Source: Serinus canaria (lineage: Eukaryota; Chordata; Aves; Passeriformes; Fringillidae). From it: 64,000 nt of DNA. Where the stretch lies: assembly GCF_022539315.1 (NCBI RefSeq), contig NC_066313.1, positions 33,641,059 through 33,705,058 of the forward strand, given 5' to 3'. Position numbers and translations under genes: made by a program. Below the pieces are notes generated by a model. That model searched no databases. It was not told the origin of the DNA and worked only from the letters and a program-made list of their open reading frames with translations. Within the stretch, counting starts at the first letter, position 1; the number at the start of each line of letters is the position of its first letter. Positions 1-12,028 of the stretch are shown here, one piece after another.

Positions 1-3000
1 GACATAAGATAAGGATATGCCTTTGAACATTCTTAAAAATTCACCATATGCTGAGAGTCAGTGTGGTTTTAGCGTGATGTCGATGCTGATGCACTGCAGA
101 TGGCAGCAGCAATGCCTCTGCCTGCATGACAATCAGAAGAGAATTTCAGACAACAGCAGGAGTCAATCAGAACTTAGAATAAAGAGGCCAGATTCTACCA
201 AAAACCATGGTCTAGGCACATGCATGGGATTGTTTATGGGGGGAAAAAGGACAGTTTCAGAAAAATTTAATGTAAAATTCTACTTTGATAATCATCCACA
301 CTATATTTAAGTTGTTCAAATCTTATACTGTTAGGAGTATTTTGAATCTATGACAATCTTACTGCTGAATAGAAGTTATGTTAAATGCAAAGAGATTCCC
401 CTGCAGTTGCACATTTTAAAGTCACTTCATATTACATGCAAATATACAGAATCTATTATTACATTATGCTGGCCTCAGTCAAACCTTCTGCATAAAAGCT
501 AACTGGATGCTTCTACAAGCCTTTTTCTCTCCAGACAATATAAAGAGGTTCTGCAAAGCCTGAGGTTACCTGAATAACTCAGAGACATTAAAAAAAAAAA
601 TTGTTTTTCCTAAAAGCCAACAACTTCTAAGCTTTGTTTATGTTGGACCAACATTGCTAAGACTCAGCAAGAGGCAAACATTCTGGGTTTATTTTTGTCC
701 TTACTGAAAATCTATGCCTTGGAGTATTGTTTGCAAGACCTAGGCATTCACATTCATATTATTCACCAATCTTCCTACAACTGAATTTTCTCATCAAATC
801 TCAGAATCTGTGCATGATCCTGAACCTACTACCTGGTAAAAGTCTTTCCATGTGGATCAAGGAGATAAGATTTCACTTCCTGACTGCAACCAACTGTATC
901 TAAGGATCTGTATTATCAATTCCCGAACATTTACACAAAGATGTTGATCTGTTTTATTTCCAAAAAATATATTGACTTTTGGCTTGCAAAGTGCCTGGTA
1001 TATAGAAGAGAGCCCAAGTTTGCTATGACTAAGGATTTATTCCTTTTATCATACTTTATAGGCAATTCTCACTATGATCTTTTTTACTGCTACACTTTGC
1101 TTGGCTTTCCCCAGCTTTACAAAAGCAGGAACAAGAGAGTTGGGACATAGGATTTCTGAACCAGGATAGCAAATGTCTCAGAGTATGTTCTTTCACACCA
1201 AGACAAAGTGAACCAAAATTTAATGTCTGACTATTTGAGGAGAATGGTTTAGAAAGGTTTGCTCTCCATGGCATGGAGTCAGATCCTGGCTCCAAACACC
1301 CTTAATGTATCTATTTTACCAATCATACTTTATTCTTACTGCTCAGTTACTGCATAGCACATGGGGATGACAGGTCAAACTCCTACACTAGCATTAGAGA
1401 ATCCAGGATCTAAACCCACTATAATATAAGGGTCTGTCATACCACTTCAGGATTTCTTCTTCCATGCATCCACTACACTTCAGCTCTTCCTTTTTCAAAT
1501 TAAAAAAAAAGTGATTCAGTGAAAAAATGCCATGTAACTTTGGCTGAAGGCAGATGTACACATTCAAAGTGACTGTGTTTTACTCCTCATTTATTTAACA
1601 CTGCTAATGCCAACTGGAGACATCATAAACTGTCTGAAGCTCATCCTGCAAGTTCATTTCAGTTTTGCAGTTGGTTCTCTTCTGCCTGGTACTCAAAAAT
1701 ACAGATTATTGTTTTGTAGTTTTGCTTCCCCTCCTTCTGAATGCAGAGCAAAGTGCATCATCATTTGTTTACAACCCAGCTGTGCTCCTATAAATCCACT
1801 CCTCAGATAGGCGTTAGCCAGAAGACACCCGGAGTCTTACAGCAGTGGGATACTAAATCAAAAACCTATGCCCTAGTTCAGCAAAGCACTTCCTTAAACA
1901 ATACAAAGCCAGTAAGATTATAACTTCACTGCAAAGGGCTGTAAATACTCATTTGCTTCCCATAAAATTCAATCTGCTTTGGATAAAGTCCTAGACATTT
2001 GATGGAAAGTGTTATTAAATAAAATGAGAGGAAAGGCAGGCCAATAATATTTTGATTTCTAAGAAATCACTGGTTGTTACATCTGTCTCCTCAGATACTT
2101 GAGCAGCAGTCACAGCAGGACCACACATCACACCCACTAACCCACTTTCTGGCCCACTAGCTGAAGTGTAATTATTTAGTCTATTTTGGTTCTCTCTTTG
2201 AATTACTATTTTAATTATGCAGACAAGGGAATAACCTCAAGTTTACAGGTATAAGTATCTGTAACTTATACACACTCTGATTCAAAGTTTTGAACTATTA
2301 CGAAATAAAGCCAGAAATTTTAAGTGACTAAATAAAAATAGAAATGAAGTGAGTTCTGCTAAACAGAATTACAATAACCTGTAACAGCTGTCTATTAGCA
2401 CTGACTTCCTTTGTGCACAGCTTTTGGGAAATATTTCACAAAGTGTTTTTCATTTTATACAACAATACATATATGATGCCATGTATGGGATATAGCAGTT
2501 GATACCTCATGTGTGTTTCTAACAGATTCTTTTTGGTACAGATAATAGACGCTACAAAAAGACAACTTAACAAACAGGTTTGCGGGCTGAATGGTGCGCA
2601 AGTTTATTCTGAGAGACTCATGTTCACCTACAAATGTCCCATATTACCTTGGGCAAGCTAAATTCAGCTCCCCACTGAAGTAGTCCAAAACCAAATGTAA
2701 ATTATGACAACATGATGCCCATGACTGCATGATCCTTTCTGGAATGCTTATCAGTGATTCAGAAACTGTCCTCCATAACTGATAAGAAATGGGACAGAGT
2801 TCAAAAGTGCTTGATGTAATGCAGCAGTGTGTTAGGGCTCCAGTAGTCTGAATGAATCTCATTAATGAAAAGCAGAAAGTGAATGATATATGCATTGAAA
2901 GTCTTAAGAATTAGGAATAAGAAATAAGCCACAAATTTTTCTTTCTGTTACATTTTTTTCTTTTCTTTTATGTTTTTTTTTTTTCCCAAGTCTTCATGTT

Positions 3001-6000
3001 CAAATTCAATTGTTCCTATATATTGCTAAAATCTAGAAGCCACAGCTGGGGATTATGTGTCTAACCACAGTCTCATTGGACTGAAAAAGTAATCTGTAAC
3101 TCCATTTTATGCTCAAGTTGGAGAAAATTCTACATAAATGATGCATTATAGCCAATTAAGATATCTCTTAATTTTCAGAGCAATAAGCAAGTACCTTTAT
3201 GACTTCCAGTATAGTTTCTTTTCACCTCTCATTTGTCAGGTTAATTAAAAAACATGAATAGAGATGCTCTTCCTAAAGAATGAGCTCTGAGCTGTATTCT
3301 CCTGTACAGGTATCTCAAGGCATTCCCTCTGTTTCTACCTAGATTTTCTACTGGGGAAAAAATATAAGGATTTTGGCTGTTGCCTTGTGATTTCTGAAAG
3401 CCCAGAAGCTGGCTCAGAGCCTCAGTCTCATATGATGAATTAGTCTGCAAGTGGATAGTAAATCCAATGCATCCCAAATACAACCAGCCTCTGCATCTGC
3501 ACAGACTACATGCAAAGGAGATGCTGGAAGCCCCAGATACATGGCCCATCTCATCCAGAATGGAGATAAGGAATATCTACAATGCACAAAGTTTGTCCAG
3601 ATGATCTAGTAACCATGCCTCCCACAGATCTGGAAACTTTCACATACTTGCAGCTCCTCAGCCCAAGCTTCAGCCTCACCTCTCGTAGCAGCAATCTTCT
3701 GCCTGGATAGGAAAATGCAGTGCTTCCCCAGAGTAAAGGCTGAAGCCTCTTTTCAAGAGCCAGAAAGTGCTTTCCATAGTATAAAATTACAACAAATCTG
3801 AAAGGAAAGAGACTCACAGTACTTCAAGCCAGTTTGGTTCAGGCCCCAACAGGGTTCGCTGCAGTCAGCTCAGAGTTTGAGAAAAAACTTCCAACACTAG
3901 GAAAATTAACACCAGTGATGAACTGACTCTTTTATAAAGGAGTCTCTGCCTCCTACCTGCACACTAGATAGAGTGCTGCAGTTCAGAGTACATTATGGTG
4001 GTTCCAATCAGACATTGAGAAAGACCTGAGAATGGTTCCAGCTGCTCACTGTGTCCTAGCAGATCTGTAGCCACGTTCACCACAGATCCTCTGCTATGTT
4101 ATAGTTATAGTTATGTTATAGTTATTCTCTGACAAAAAAAAAGAAAAAAAACCAACAAAACCCGAAAAGTTAAAAGCATCTACTTTACTGAATTTGCTAT
4201 TTCTCAGGAAATACTAATTGAAAACTTCTTGCTCTGTGTTACAAATTGCAGCACAAATATTATGATTCTGTAAGTCAAACAAGATTAATATCCCTCTTTC
4301 CCTGCAGGAAATCCTAATAAATGCTACAGGGGTTTCCAGCGTTGCAGGAAGTGAAACTGCTGGACTCTCATACTCTTTTATATTTGGCTTCAGTGGGAAA
4401 CTCATTTTGCAACTCCATCAAATACCAGTAACATTCCTACAAGGAAAACAGTCCAGCTGCCTGTCAATAGGACATTCGACCTTGCAGAGAAACCTGAAAG
4501 GCACTTGTACAAAACAACAAGATCTTGTTACAGTTTCACTGTCACTGCCAATTCTATTAAAGCTTATCTTTAAAATGTAATAAGCTTTTTAAAAGTGGCC
4601 AACACTGAACCCCTTTTACAGCAGCAGCCAGAGTCTCACTGCTGCTTTCCAGCACCTTCTCATCACTTCCTTTCTATTTATATGAGAAATTTCTTTGTTA
4701 TCTTATAACTTCAAATACAGTTAATATGCTAAATACAAAACAATTGCTTGCCCCTAGGAAGAGTGGCCCAGTTTCAGCAAGCATGAGTCATGCACTCATC
4801 TGCTTTCATAACCCCACCCCATTACCCTTGACTGGTGGACATTTGAAAGGTCACAGTTCAAAGGCACTTTTGTAAATTTTATTAAGCTACAAGAACTCTG
4901 CAGGACGGCTTCAAGCTCTCCAAGGCATCTCACTTAGTGCCCTCGTTTTTCCTCCAGCAGATCTTGTGAAGAAGTCCAGCTCTTCTTGCTTGCATGCCAG
5001 AGGACAGCTTCTGGCATTGGAAAGGCATCACTGAGTGGGTCACTCCAAAGCTCTTATAGAAGATGAATGAGTTTAGGCAAATCACACTAAAATTAAGAAC
5101 ACTAACATGCACTTTTGATTTTTAGGACACACAACTATGGGAGTAGCTGGAGCCTTCATGGGATTATCTATCAGTAGAAATTGGTATTATTAATAAATTC
5201 CATTTTTGCTTTGAGACTCTGGCTTAAACAATCAGTAAGCACAATTTTTTACATATGCTTTCATTTTAATTACCATTTATTAACAGAGCAAGATGATGAA
5301 ATTTGACAATCTACTACCTTTAACCTTCATAGTTTGTAATGAAAATGACCTTGTGTTTTGAATGGTGCAGCTGCTTATTCCTAAATTCAAAAAAGGCTCA
5401 ATGTAAAGCTGACTGAAGTCAACAGAAACCCTCCCAATGACTTAAGACTATGCTGCCCCTTGGAAACCAAAGAGCAATGTTTAGGCAGGGCTCTGCTGTT
5501 GCAAGCATTTTTCCCCCCTAGACAAAAGCCAGGAAAAGCTGCTGGCATCAGCACATGGAGTGAAAGGCACGTTCCACATCTCCTTCGAATAAATACTGCT
5601 GCACATCACAACCTGGGCAAGTTACCAAACCTAAGAGGAATCTGCTGCATGTGTGCAATGAGCAACAAGTCACAGTGGTATATCCACTGAAAATCCTTAC
5701 AACTTGAGACAGAAAAAATTCTTTTATTTTACCTTTACCTTTGAACATGTATTTCTGTGTTTGAATATAATTTACAGACTCATGAGCCACCGATGGCAGG
5801 CCAATTCACTAGTGAGTATAAAGTAGCAGAAACTGCAGAATGAGCCTCTCTATTAAGACCAGCAGTGAATTCCACTTGGAAAGTTTTCTGTAATGCTGCC
5901 TACCAGGAGCAAATGGTCACCTCTATCATTGCTTTTCATGGCTTTCAGACACCAAGCCATGATGTATCTGCCAGGCATCAGGGGAAAAGAGAAGCTTTCA

Positions 6001-6232
6001 ATTCTTCTTCCCAATATCCTCATCAAGTTTTTTGGGATCCTCTCCCACAAACGGTGTATCTCTCACCCAGAAAACACCTGAACTGCTAAGTTGTTCTAGT
6101 GCAAATGTCTTCACACTTTGGCAACCATTTTACAATACAGTTCCCTAAAAGAGACTGAATTCTGCCGGAATTCAGACTTTATGCACACTCCACTATTGCA
6201 AATTACTTTCTCTTGCAGCAGTTTGTTTTTTG

Positions 6233-6249
6233 TTTTTTTTTTTTTTTTT
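6233..6249. repeat. Poly-T tract (17 T)
   Basis: An uninterrupted run of 17 T follows a shorter T-rich stretch from about 6222. It is a simple homopolymer within the ME3 intron and is likely length-polymorphic. Confidence 0.9.
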
Positions 6250-8479
6250 AGATCTTAAAGAGGTTTTGTCCTAGGAAAATAAAATCCAGAACAATGGGAG
6301 ATACAATTTTTAGATTTTTTTTCTTCCCCGGTAGTCAGATTTCAGCAAATAATTTTTGTTACTTTTCTCATTTAACGGCTAGATCTAGAAGCCTTCATAT
6401 AGTACTGGGGGAAAGAAGGGACTTGACCCTCCAATAATTGTGATCAAGGAACCTGATTTACAGAGGCAGCTGTTTTATCACAGAAATTAGCTACAGACAC
6501 AAGTGACAACATAAAGACATCAAATTGCCTGTGAGGTAAGAAATGGCTAAAAGGGAGAAGTTTTTTGGCTTGGGTGGTGGGATGGTTGTTTGAGGTTTTT
6601 TCTTTGGATTTTTCTTTCCTTGTTTATTGGACTGGGGATACGAAAGACTAGTTGCTAGAAGAAGGGTAATGAACATGAAAATCCCTGGACTTACTTCTCC
6701 CCTTTTCCCTCACCTCTAAATCATTAGGCACAATAAAACAGATTATCTCTTGCTCCAGCCTCTGCCCTGCTTACTGGCTTAGACCATCTTGACAACAGAA
6801 ACTCTTAATAATCTGGACACTTCAAAAAATAACAAGATTTTGCAGTTTAATGCATTCTTTCATTTATAATAATCCCAAATAGTGCAAATAATCATAGTTG
6901 AAATCACCTGCAGGTTTTGCATCAAGCCATTCAAATGAAGATTAGACAGCATTTAATAGTTTCCATAATGAATTTAACCACTAGGCAAAGTGACAAATCC
7001 ATTGGCCCAGCCAAAGAGAAAACATTCAAGACATCTTGTCCAGGAGAAAACAGCACTGTTGTTTTTGAAGTAACCTATTTTTTCCAATATTTAGAAACAC
7101 ATTGAAGTATCAACTACATGCTTTTTGAGGCTGAACACAGCTAATCCATATGGACCTATTATAAAATAGACTTACAATTTTTTAAGCTAGACATGCAGAA
7201 TAGAATTCTCTAAGGTTTGGAGCTATTTTTTTAATATATATACAATAGAGAAAGGTACTGAAAATCTCTTTCAGTTCTATGGGTCCACATGTTGAAAAAG
7301 GTGTGCAACAGAGAGGTGCTAAGTAGAAAATGTTGATATGCAGAAAACTTTTGCATTGGCCTTATTTTCTTTGTCAGAACCATAGTCTGCTCAGTTACCC
7401 TGTCTTAGTTTCGTGTTTGGCAGCTGCAGAACTATAAAAAGCTTTGCCATTTAAAACATTTTTAGAAGAATGATATTGTATTAGGCTGACAATACAGAAG
7501 TCATTTATCAAAATGTCACATTGTCTGGAGAGACAGATAGCATCACCTCTGGGCCTCAAAGAGGAGGTTAAAAAATCAAAGACATGCTCATCATCTCCAT
7601 TAGAGCACATTCTAAACTCAAAGTAGTCAAGTTTGCTGTTGTGCTAAGCCTTCTATTGAAAGAGAGGGAATTTCAGCAGTGTTTATTCTCCCCCAAGCAC
7701 CAAGGCCTGCCTGACCCGCTTACAACAGCTCTGAAGCTATGTCTGTCCCAAAAGAATTTATCTGGGTGAGTGTTACAATAGGCTATTCAAGGTTTGGTAG
7801 CAGGTCTGTATTTCAGTGAGAAAAAGATAAAAAAATAAGTAACAGAGGAAAAGAAAGAGACAAAGCAAAACCCAAACCAACAAAAAAACCTAAAAAAACC
7901 CCCAGCAAAATAAGACTATCTATAGAACTGCATGTCATTTAATTAAGAGAGAGGTTAGAGGCAAGGCTCCTCCTATGCAGGGCAGCATCCAACTTTCAGC
8001 TACAGCAGCCATGGGCACTGGCAGCTTTCCTATCAAACTTGAGGCCCAACCTCTGCCAGGGACTCAGTGCTAGAAATGCCAGAGTCCTGCCTGCATGGGG
8101 GTGTGTGGTGGCAGAGGCTCTCTTTGAAGTGCAGAATGAGTAAAACACCTGAAGCACAGGAGAGCTGCCAAAAGGGATGTCCCATCAGCCAGGCAAGTGA
8201 GGCAGAGCAGGAAGGTAGATCAGCATCATTTATAGCAAGTCAGAAAAGAAAACTATCCCAAAGCCCTGGAGGGGCATAAATACTATAAAACAATTGTAAC
8301 TGTCCCACCTTCAGCAAGGGGTATCAAGAGACCACAGTTATTCATTAAAGAATACCTTTCCTTTCTCATCTCTGAATGAAGGTCAGTGACAGCACCAAGT
8401 GTTCTTCTGGAGGTGGCTTGTGCAGAAGCAAAGAGGAATTCAATTTACATTCTCTTAATCAGCAGAACTTAATATAGTA

Positions 8480-10665
8480 AAAAAAGAGGCAGTCTAGGAA
8501 GTTTTTAGTGTGTGGAGGACAACATTTTGTCGCAGCTGGTGAGGGACTATGTTAGACCTGCTGTTTGCAAGTAGAGATGGACTGGTGGGAGATGTAGTGG
8601 TTGGAGGCTACTTGGGGCACAGTGATCATGAAATTATAGAGTTCTGAATATTTGGTGAAATCAGGAGGAACATCAATCAGACTTTTACACTGGACTTCCA
8701 GAGGGCAGACTTTGGCCTATTTAGGAGACTTATTCAGAGAGTTCCTTGAGAAGAAGCCCTTAAAAACAAAGGAGTCCAGGAAAGGTGGGTGTGATTCAAA
8801 ACAGAGATCTTGAGGGCACAGGAATAGACTGTGTGCCTGTGTGCCTAAAGAAAAGTTGATGAGGCAAATGTCCAGCCTGGATGGGCAAGGAGGTTTTGAA
8901 AGAACTTAGGAATAAAAAGATGATGCATCATCTTTGGAAGGAGGGTCAGTTCTCTCAGGAAGTATTTAAGGGGGTTGCTAGGGCATGTAGGAAAAAATTA
9001 GGGAGGCCAAAGCTTAGTTCAAACTAAATTTGGCAACTTTTATAAAGGAAAATAAAAAATGTTTTTACAAATACATTAATAGCAAAAGGAAGGGTAAGAC
9101 CAACCTTTGTTCTCTATTGGATGAGGGAGGGAACTTAGCAACTGCAGATGAAGAGAAGGCAGAAGTGCTTAATGCCTTCTTTGCCTCAGTCTATAGTGGG
9201 AAGATGGCTTGCCCTCAGGACATCTATCCTCCTGGGTTGGTAGATGGTGTCAGGGAGCAGAATGGTCCCCCTGTTATCCAGGAGGAGGCAGTTAAAGAAC
9301 TGCTGAACCACTTGGATGTTCATAAATCTATGGGCCCAGATAGGATCCATCCTAGGGTGATGAGAGAGCTGGCAGATGAGCTTGTGAAGCCACTCTCCAT
9401 CATTTACCAACAGTCCTGGCTCAGTGGTGAGGTTCCAAATGACTGGATGCTGGCCAATATGACCCCCATTCACAAAAAGAATGGGAAGGAGGATCCTGGT
9501 AACTATAGGCCAGTTAGCTTGACCTCAGTACCCGGTCAGGTGATGGAACAGTTTATGTTGAGTGTCATCACACAGCACTTACAGGATGGCCAGGGTATCA
9601 GAGCCACCCAGCAGGGGTTTAGGAGGGGTAGCTCGTGTTTGATCAACCTGGTCTCCTTGTATGACCAGGTGACCTGCCTGGTGAATGTGGGAAAGGCTGT
9701 GGATGTTGTGTACCTGGACTTCAGCACAGCCTTTGCCAGTGTTTCCCACAGCACACTCCTGGAAAAGCTGCAGCCCACAGCTTGGGCAGGAGCACTCTTT
9801 GCTGGGTTCAGAACTGGCTGGATGGCCAGGCCCAGAGAGTGGTGGTGAACAGTGCTGCATCCAGCTGGGGCCAGTCAGCAGTGGTGTCCTCAGGGGTCTG
9901 TGCTGGGGACAAGTTCTGTTCAACATCTTTATTGATGACATGGATGAGGGGATTGAGTCTTTCACTAGTAAATTTGCAGAGTACACTCAACTGGGAGCGT
10001 CTGTTGATCTGCTGGAAGGTAGGAGGGCTTTGCAGAGAGACCTGGAATGGTTGCATGGATGGGCAGAGCCCAATAGGATGAAGTTAAATAAATCCAAGTG
10101 CCGGGTCCTGCATTTTGGCCACAATAACCCCTGCAACCTTACAGGCTGGGGACAGTGTGGCTGGACAGTGCCCAGGCAGAAAGGGACCTGGGGATACTGG
10201 TTGACAGCCAGCTGAACATGACCCAGCAGTGCCCTGGTGGCCATACAGACCAGTGGTATCCTGACCTGTGTCAGGAACAGTGTGGCCAGCAGGCCCAGGG
10301 ATGTCATCCTTCCCCTGTACCTGGCACTGGTGAGGCCACACCTTGAGAGCTGTTCTGGCCCCTCAGTTTGGGAAGGACATTGAGACACTCGAGCACGTCC
10401 AGAGGAGGCAACGAGGCTGGAGAGGGGCTTGGAACACAAGCCCTGTGAGGAACGGCTGAGGGAGCTGGGGGTGTTTAGCCTGGAGAAAAGGAGACTCAGG
10501 GTGACCTTATCACTCTCTACAACACCCTGAAAGGTGGCTGTAGCCAGGTGGGCATTGGTCTCTTACTCCAGGCAGCAGCTGACAGAACCAGAGGACACAG
10601 CCTCAAACTGCATCAAGGGAAATAGGAGTTGGATATCAGGAAAAAGTTTTTTACAGAGTGAGCAG
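8480..10665 (+). mobile_element. CR1 LINE, decayed, 5'-truncated and lacking its 3' end
   Basis: The element encodes recognisable pieces of CR1 ORF2 in shifting frames. At about 8520-8645 is the C-terminal part of the endonuclease, including a Gly-His-Ser-Asp-His motif. At 9030-9778 a continuous frame carries reverse-transcriptase fingers and palm, with GPDRIHPRVMREL, NYRPVSLTSVPG, QQGFRRGSSC and the VYLDFSTAF palm block. The frame then shifts, and [30 protein letters not shown] and, after another shift, [15 protein letters not shown] follow. Further downstream are the [16 protein letters not shown] thumb region and a piece of the C-terminus (about 10620-10660). The catalytic FADD position reads FAEY (about 9975-9986), so the enzyme would be inactive even without the frameshifts. 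The copy stops near 10665, before the usual CR1 3' untranslated end. It is sense to the window and antisense to ME3. Confidence 0.95.
9030..10350 (+). pseudogene. CR1 ORF2 reverse transcriptase remnant
   Basis: This is the coding core of the CR1 copy. Residues 1-250 of the first open piece (9030-9848) match the CR1 reverse-transcriptase fingers and palm, and the match ends near 9780 where a frameshift leads into the unrelated tail [12 protein letters not shown] and a stop. The match resumes in another frame through about 10125 and shifts again for 10155-10346. The active-site Asp-Asp pair is replaced by Glu-Tyr. This is a dead retrotransposon gene, not a host gene. The antisense open frames overlapping it (9186-9473, 9579-9986, 9987-10439) are shadows. 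Confidence 0.93.
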
Positions 10666-11898
10666 CACAGTCTCTAACATCAGTGACATTGTATGTCATG
10701 CTACTTATGAGGGGCAAGGCTTGGAGCATGCTGAGGTCAGTGGAGCACAGACTGTTCACCCCACACATAATATGATCAGTCTTCCTGACAACATCTACAC
10801 TGGTTCCAAAGTAATCAACTAGTAGCTTACCCCATATTCCTTTCTATGGAAGGAATAGAAACGTGAACAAGCTGCAATATTCAGCACTAAATCCATTCTA
10901 AGTGCAACAATATCAATTTTCATATTCTTCACCAAAGAGTTTGTGTTACTTAAGTGCAAATTCTATGCAAGTGCCAGAAAAGCTTAGTCCATCCTATGAA
11001 ACCAGAGCTACATTCATTCTTGGCTCTGCCTTACCAAAACATGCCTGATGTAAAGATTAAGGCTTCTCCAAAAGAAAGGGCATGATAAAAAGAAAGCAAC
11101 ATAACAGCTGCCAAACTGATGAATTTCCTCAACTTGAAGGCAGTTTTAAAGGTATTTTTACAACATTTTCAGAAAATAGAAAGAAGTGTTTTGTTCCAAA
11201 ACCAATTTATTTTTATTAAAATCTTATACTGAGTGCAAGCATAAAGTCAGCACTTATAAAATCTGCCCAACCAATTCCAAGACCTCTGAATCTCATTTAT
11301 ATGGGCTGAAGGGAAAACAAGAACCAACATATTAGCGGATTAGTACAGCATAGAGGCAGGGTCTACATCAGCACCCCTCTGACCCTCATAGCAACAGATA
11401 TCCTATGCACTTCCAAGTTTTTCTGTGGGAATGCTTCTCCCAAAGCATCAGCAGCATCTTGAAGGGGAGAGTGACAGTGTTGGCAAGAGGTTATGCAGGC
11501 AGACAGGGAGGCAGATGGCTCCTTGGTTTGGCTATGATAAGGAAGACGAAATGGAATCCAAGCTGGAGGAAGTAAAGGGACTTTTGCAGGCTGCTTCTAA
11601 TACCAGAAGCACCAACAGATTTAGTTTGGGCTCAGTCTGCTGACCACACCATAACAACAAGTTCTCTGGCATCAAAACATTAGGAAATGTCCTTGCCAAA
11701 AGACAGTCTAGCTTCAGAAAGATCTATGATTGACACTAACACCAAACAAATAAAAATGAAAGTTCACATGCCAGGATGATGGCCAAAATAAATCTAACTG
11801 AGCAATCATATTTCCAGAACTCCACCACATTTGCCAAAATATTTGGCCAAAGCTCACCTCTGCAGAGTTTGTTTCAAATTGAAGTCATGGGGATACAC
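10666..11898. other. Intron sequence without recognisable features
   Basis: After the CR1 copy breaks off, this stretch of ME3 intron shows no repeat family, no coding similarity and no strong signal that I recognise. The small open frame at 11425-11643 has no domain and no splice context. Confidence 0.6.
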
Positions 11899-11950
11899 GC
11901 ACCTTGGCTTGAAGGTGCGTGCCAAGGCACGCACCTTCAAGACAAGGTGC
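11899..11950. repeat. Near-perfect 52-bp palindrome (hairpin)
   Basis: Arms 11899-11923 and 11926-11950 are inverted copies of 25 bp around an AA centre. The inner 16 bp (CTTGAAGGTGCGTGCC and its complement) and the outer 8 bp (GCACCTTG and its complement) are perfect, and there is one G/A mismatch between them at 11907/11942. It lies in ME3 intron 1 and is followed at once by a tandem duplication and a second hairpin. Confidence 0.95.
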
Positions 11951-11952
11951 AC

Positions 11953-11988
11953 AATGAAGCACAAAGATGTAATGAAGCACAAAGATGT
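11953..11988. repeat. 18-bp perfect tandem duplication
   Basis: The unit AATGAAGCACAAAGATGT occurs twice in direct succession (11953-11970 and 11971-11988) with no mismatch. It sits exactly between two hairpins. Confidence 0.97.
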
Positions 11989-11991
11989 AAA

Positions 11992-12028
11992 GAGCCTTTG
12001 ATGGTGCTCCAGGCACCATCAAAGGCTC
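11992..12028. repeat. Perfect 16-bp inverted repeat (hairpin)
   Basis: GAGCCTTTGATGGTGC at 11992-12007 is followed by the loop TCCAG and its exact reverse complement at 12013-12028. No mismatch is present, so the structure is either young or maintained. Confidence 0.97.
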
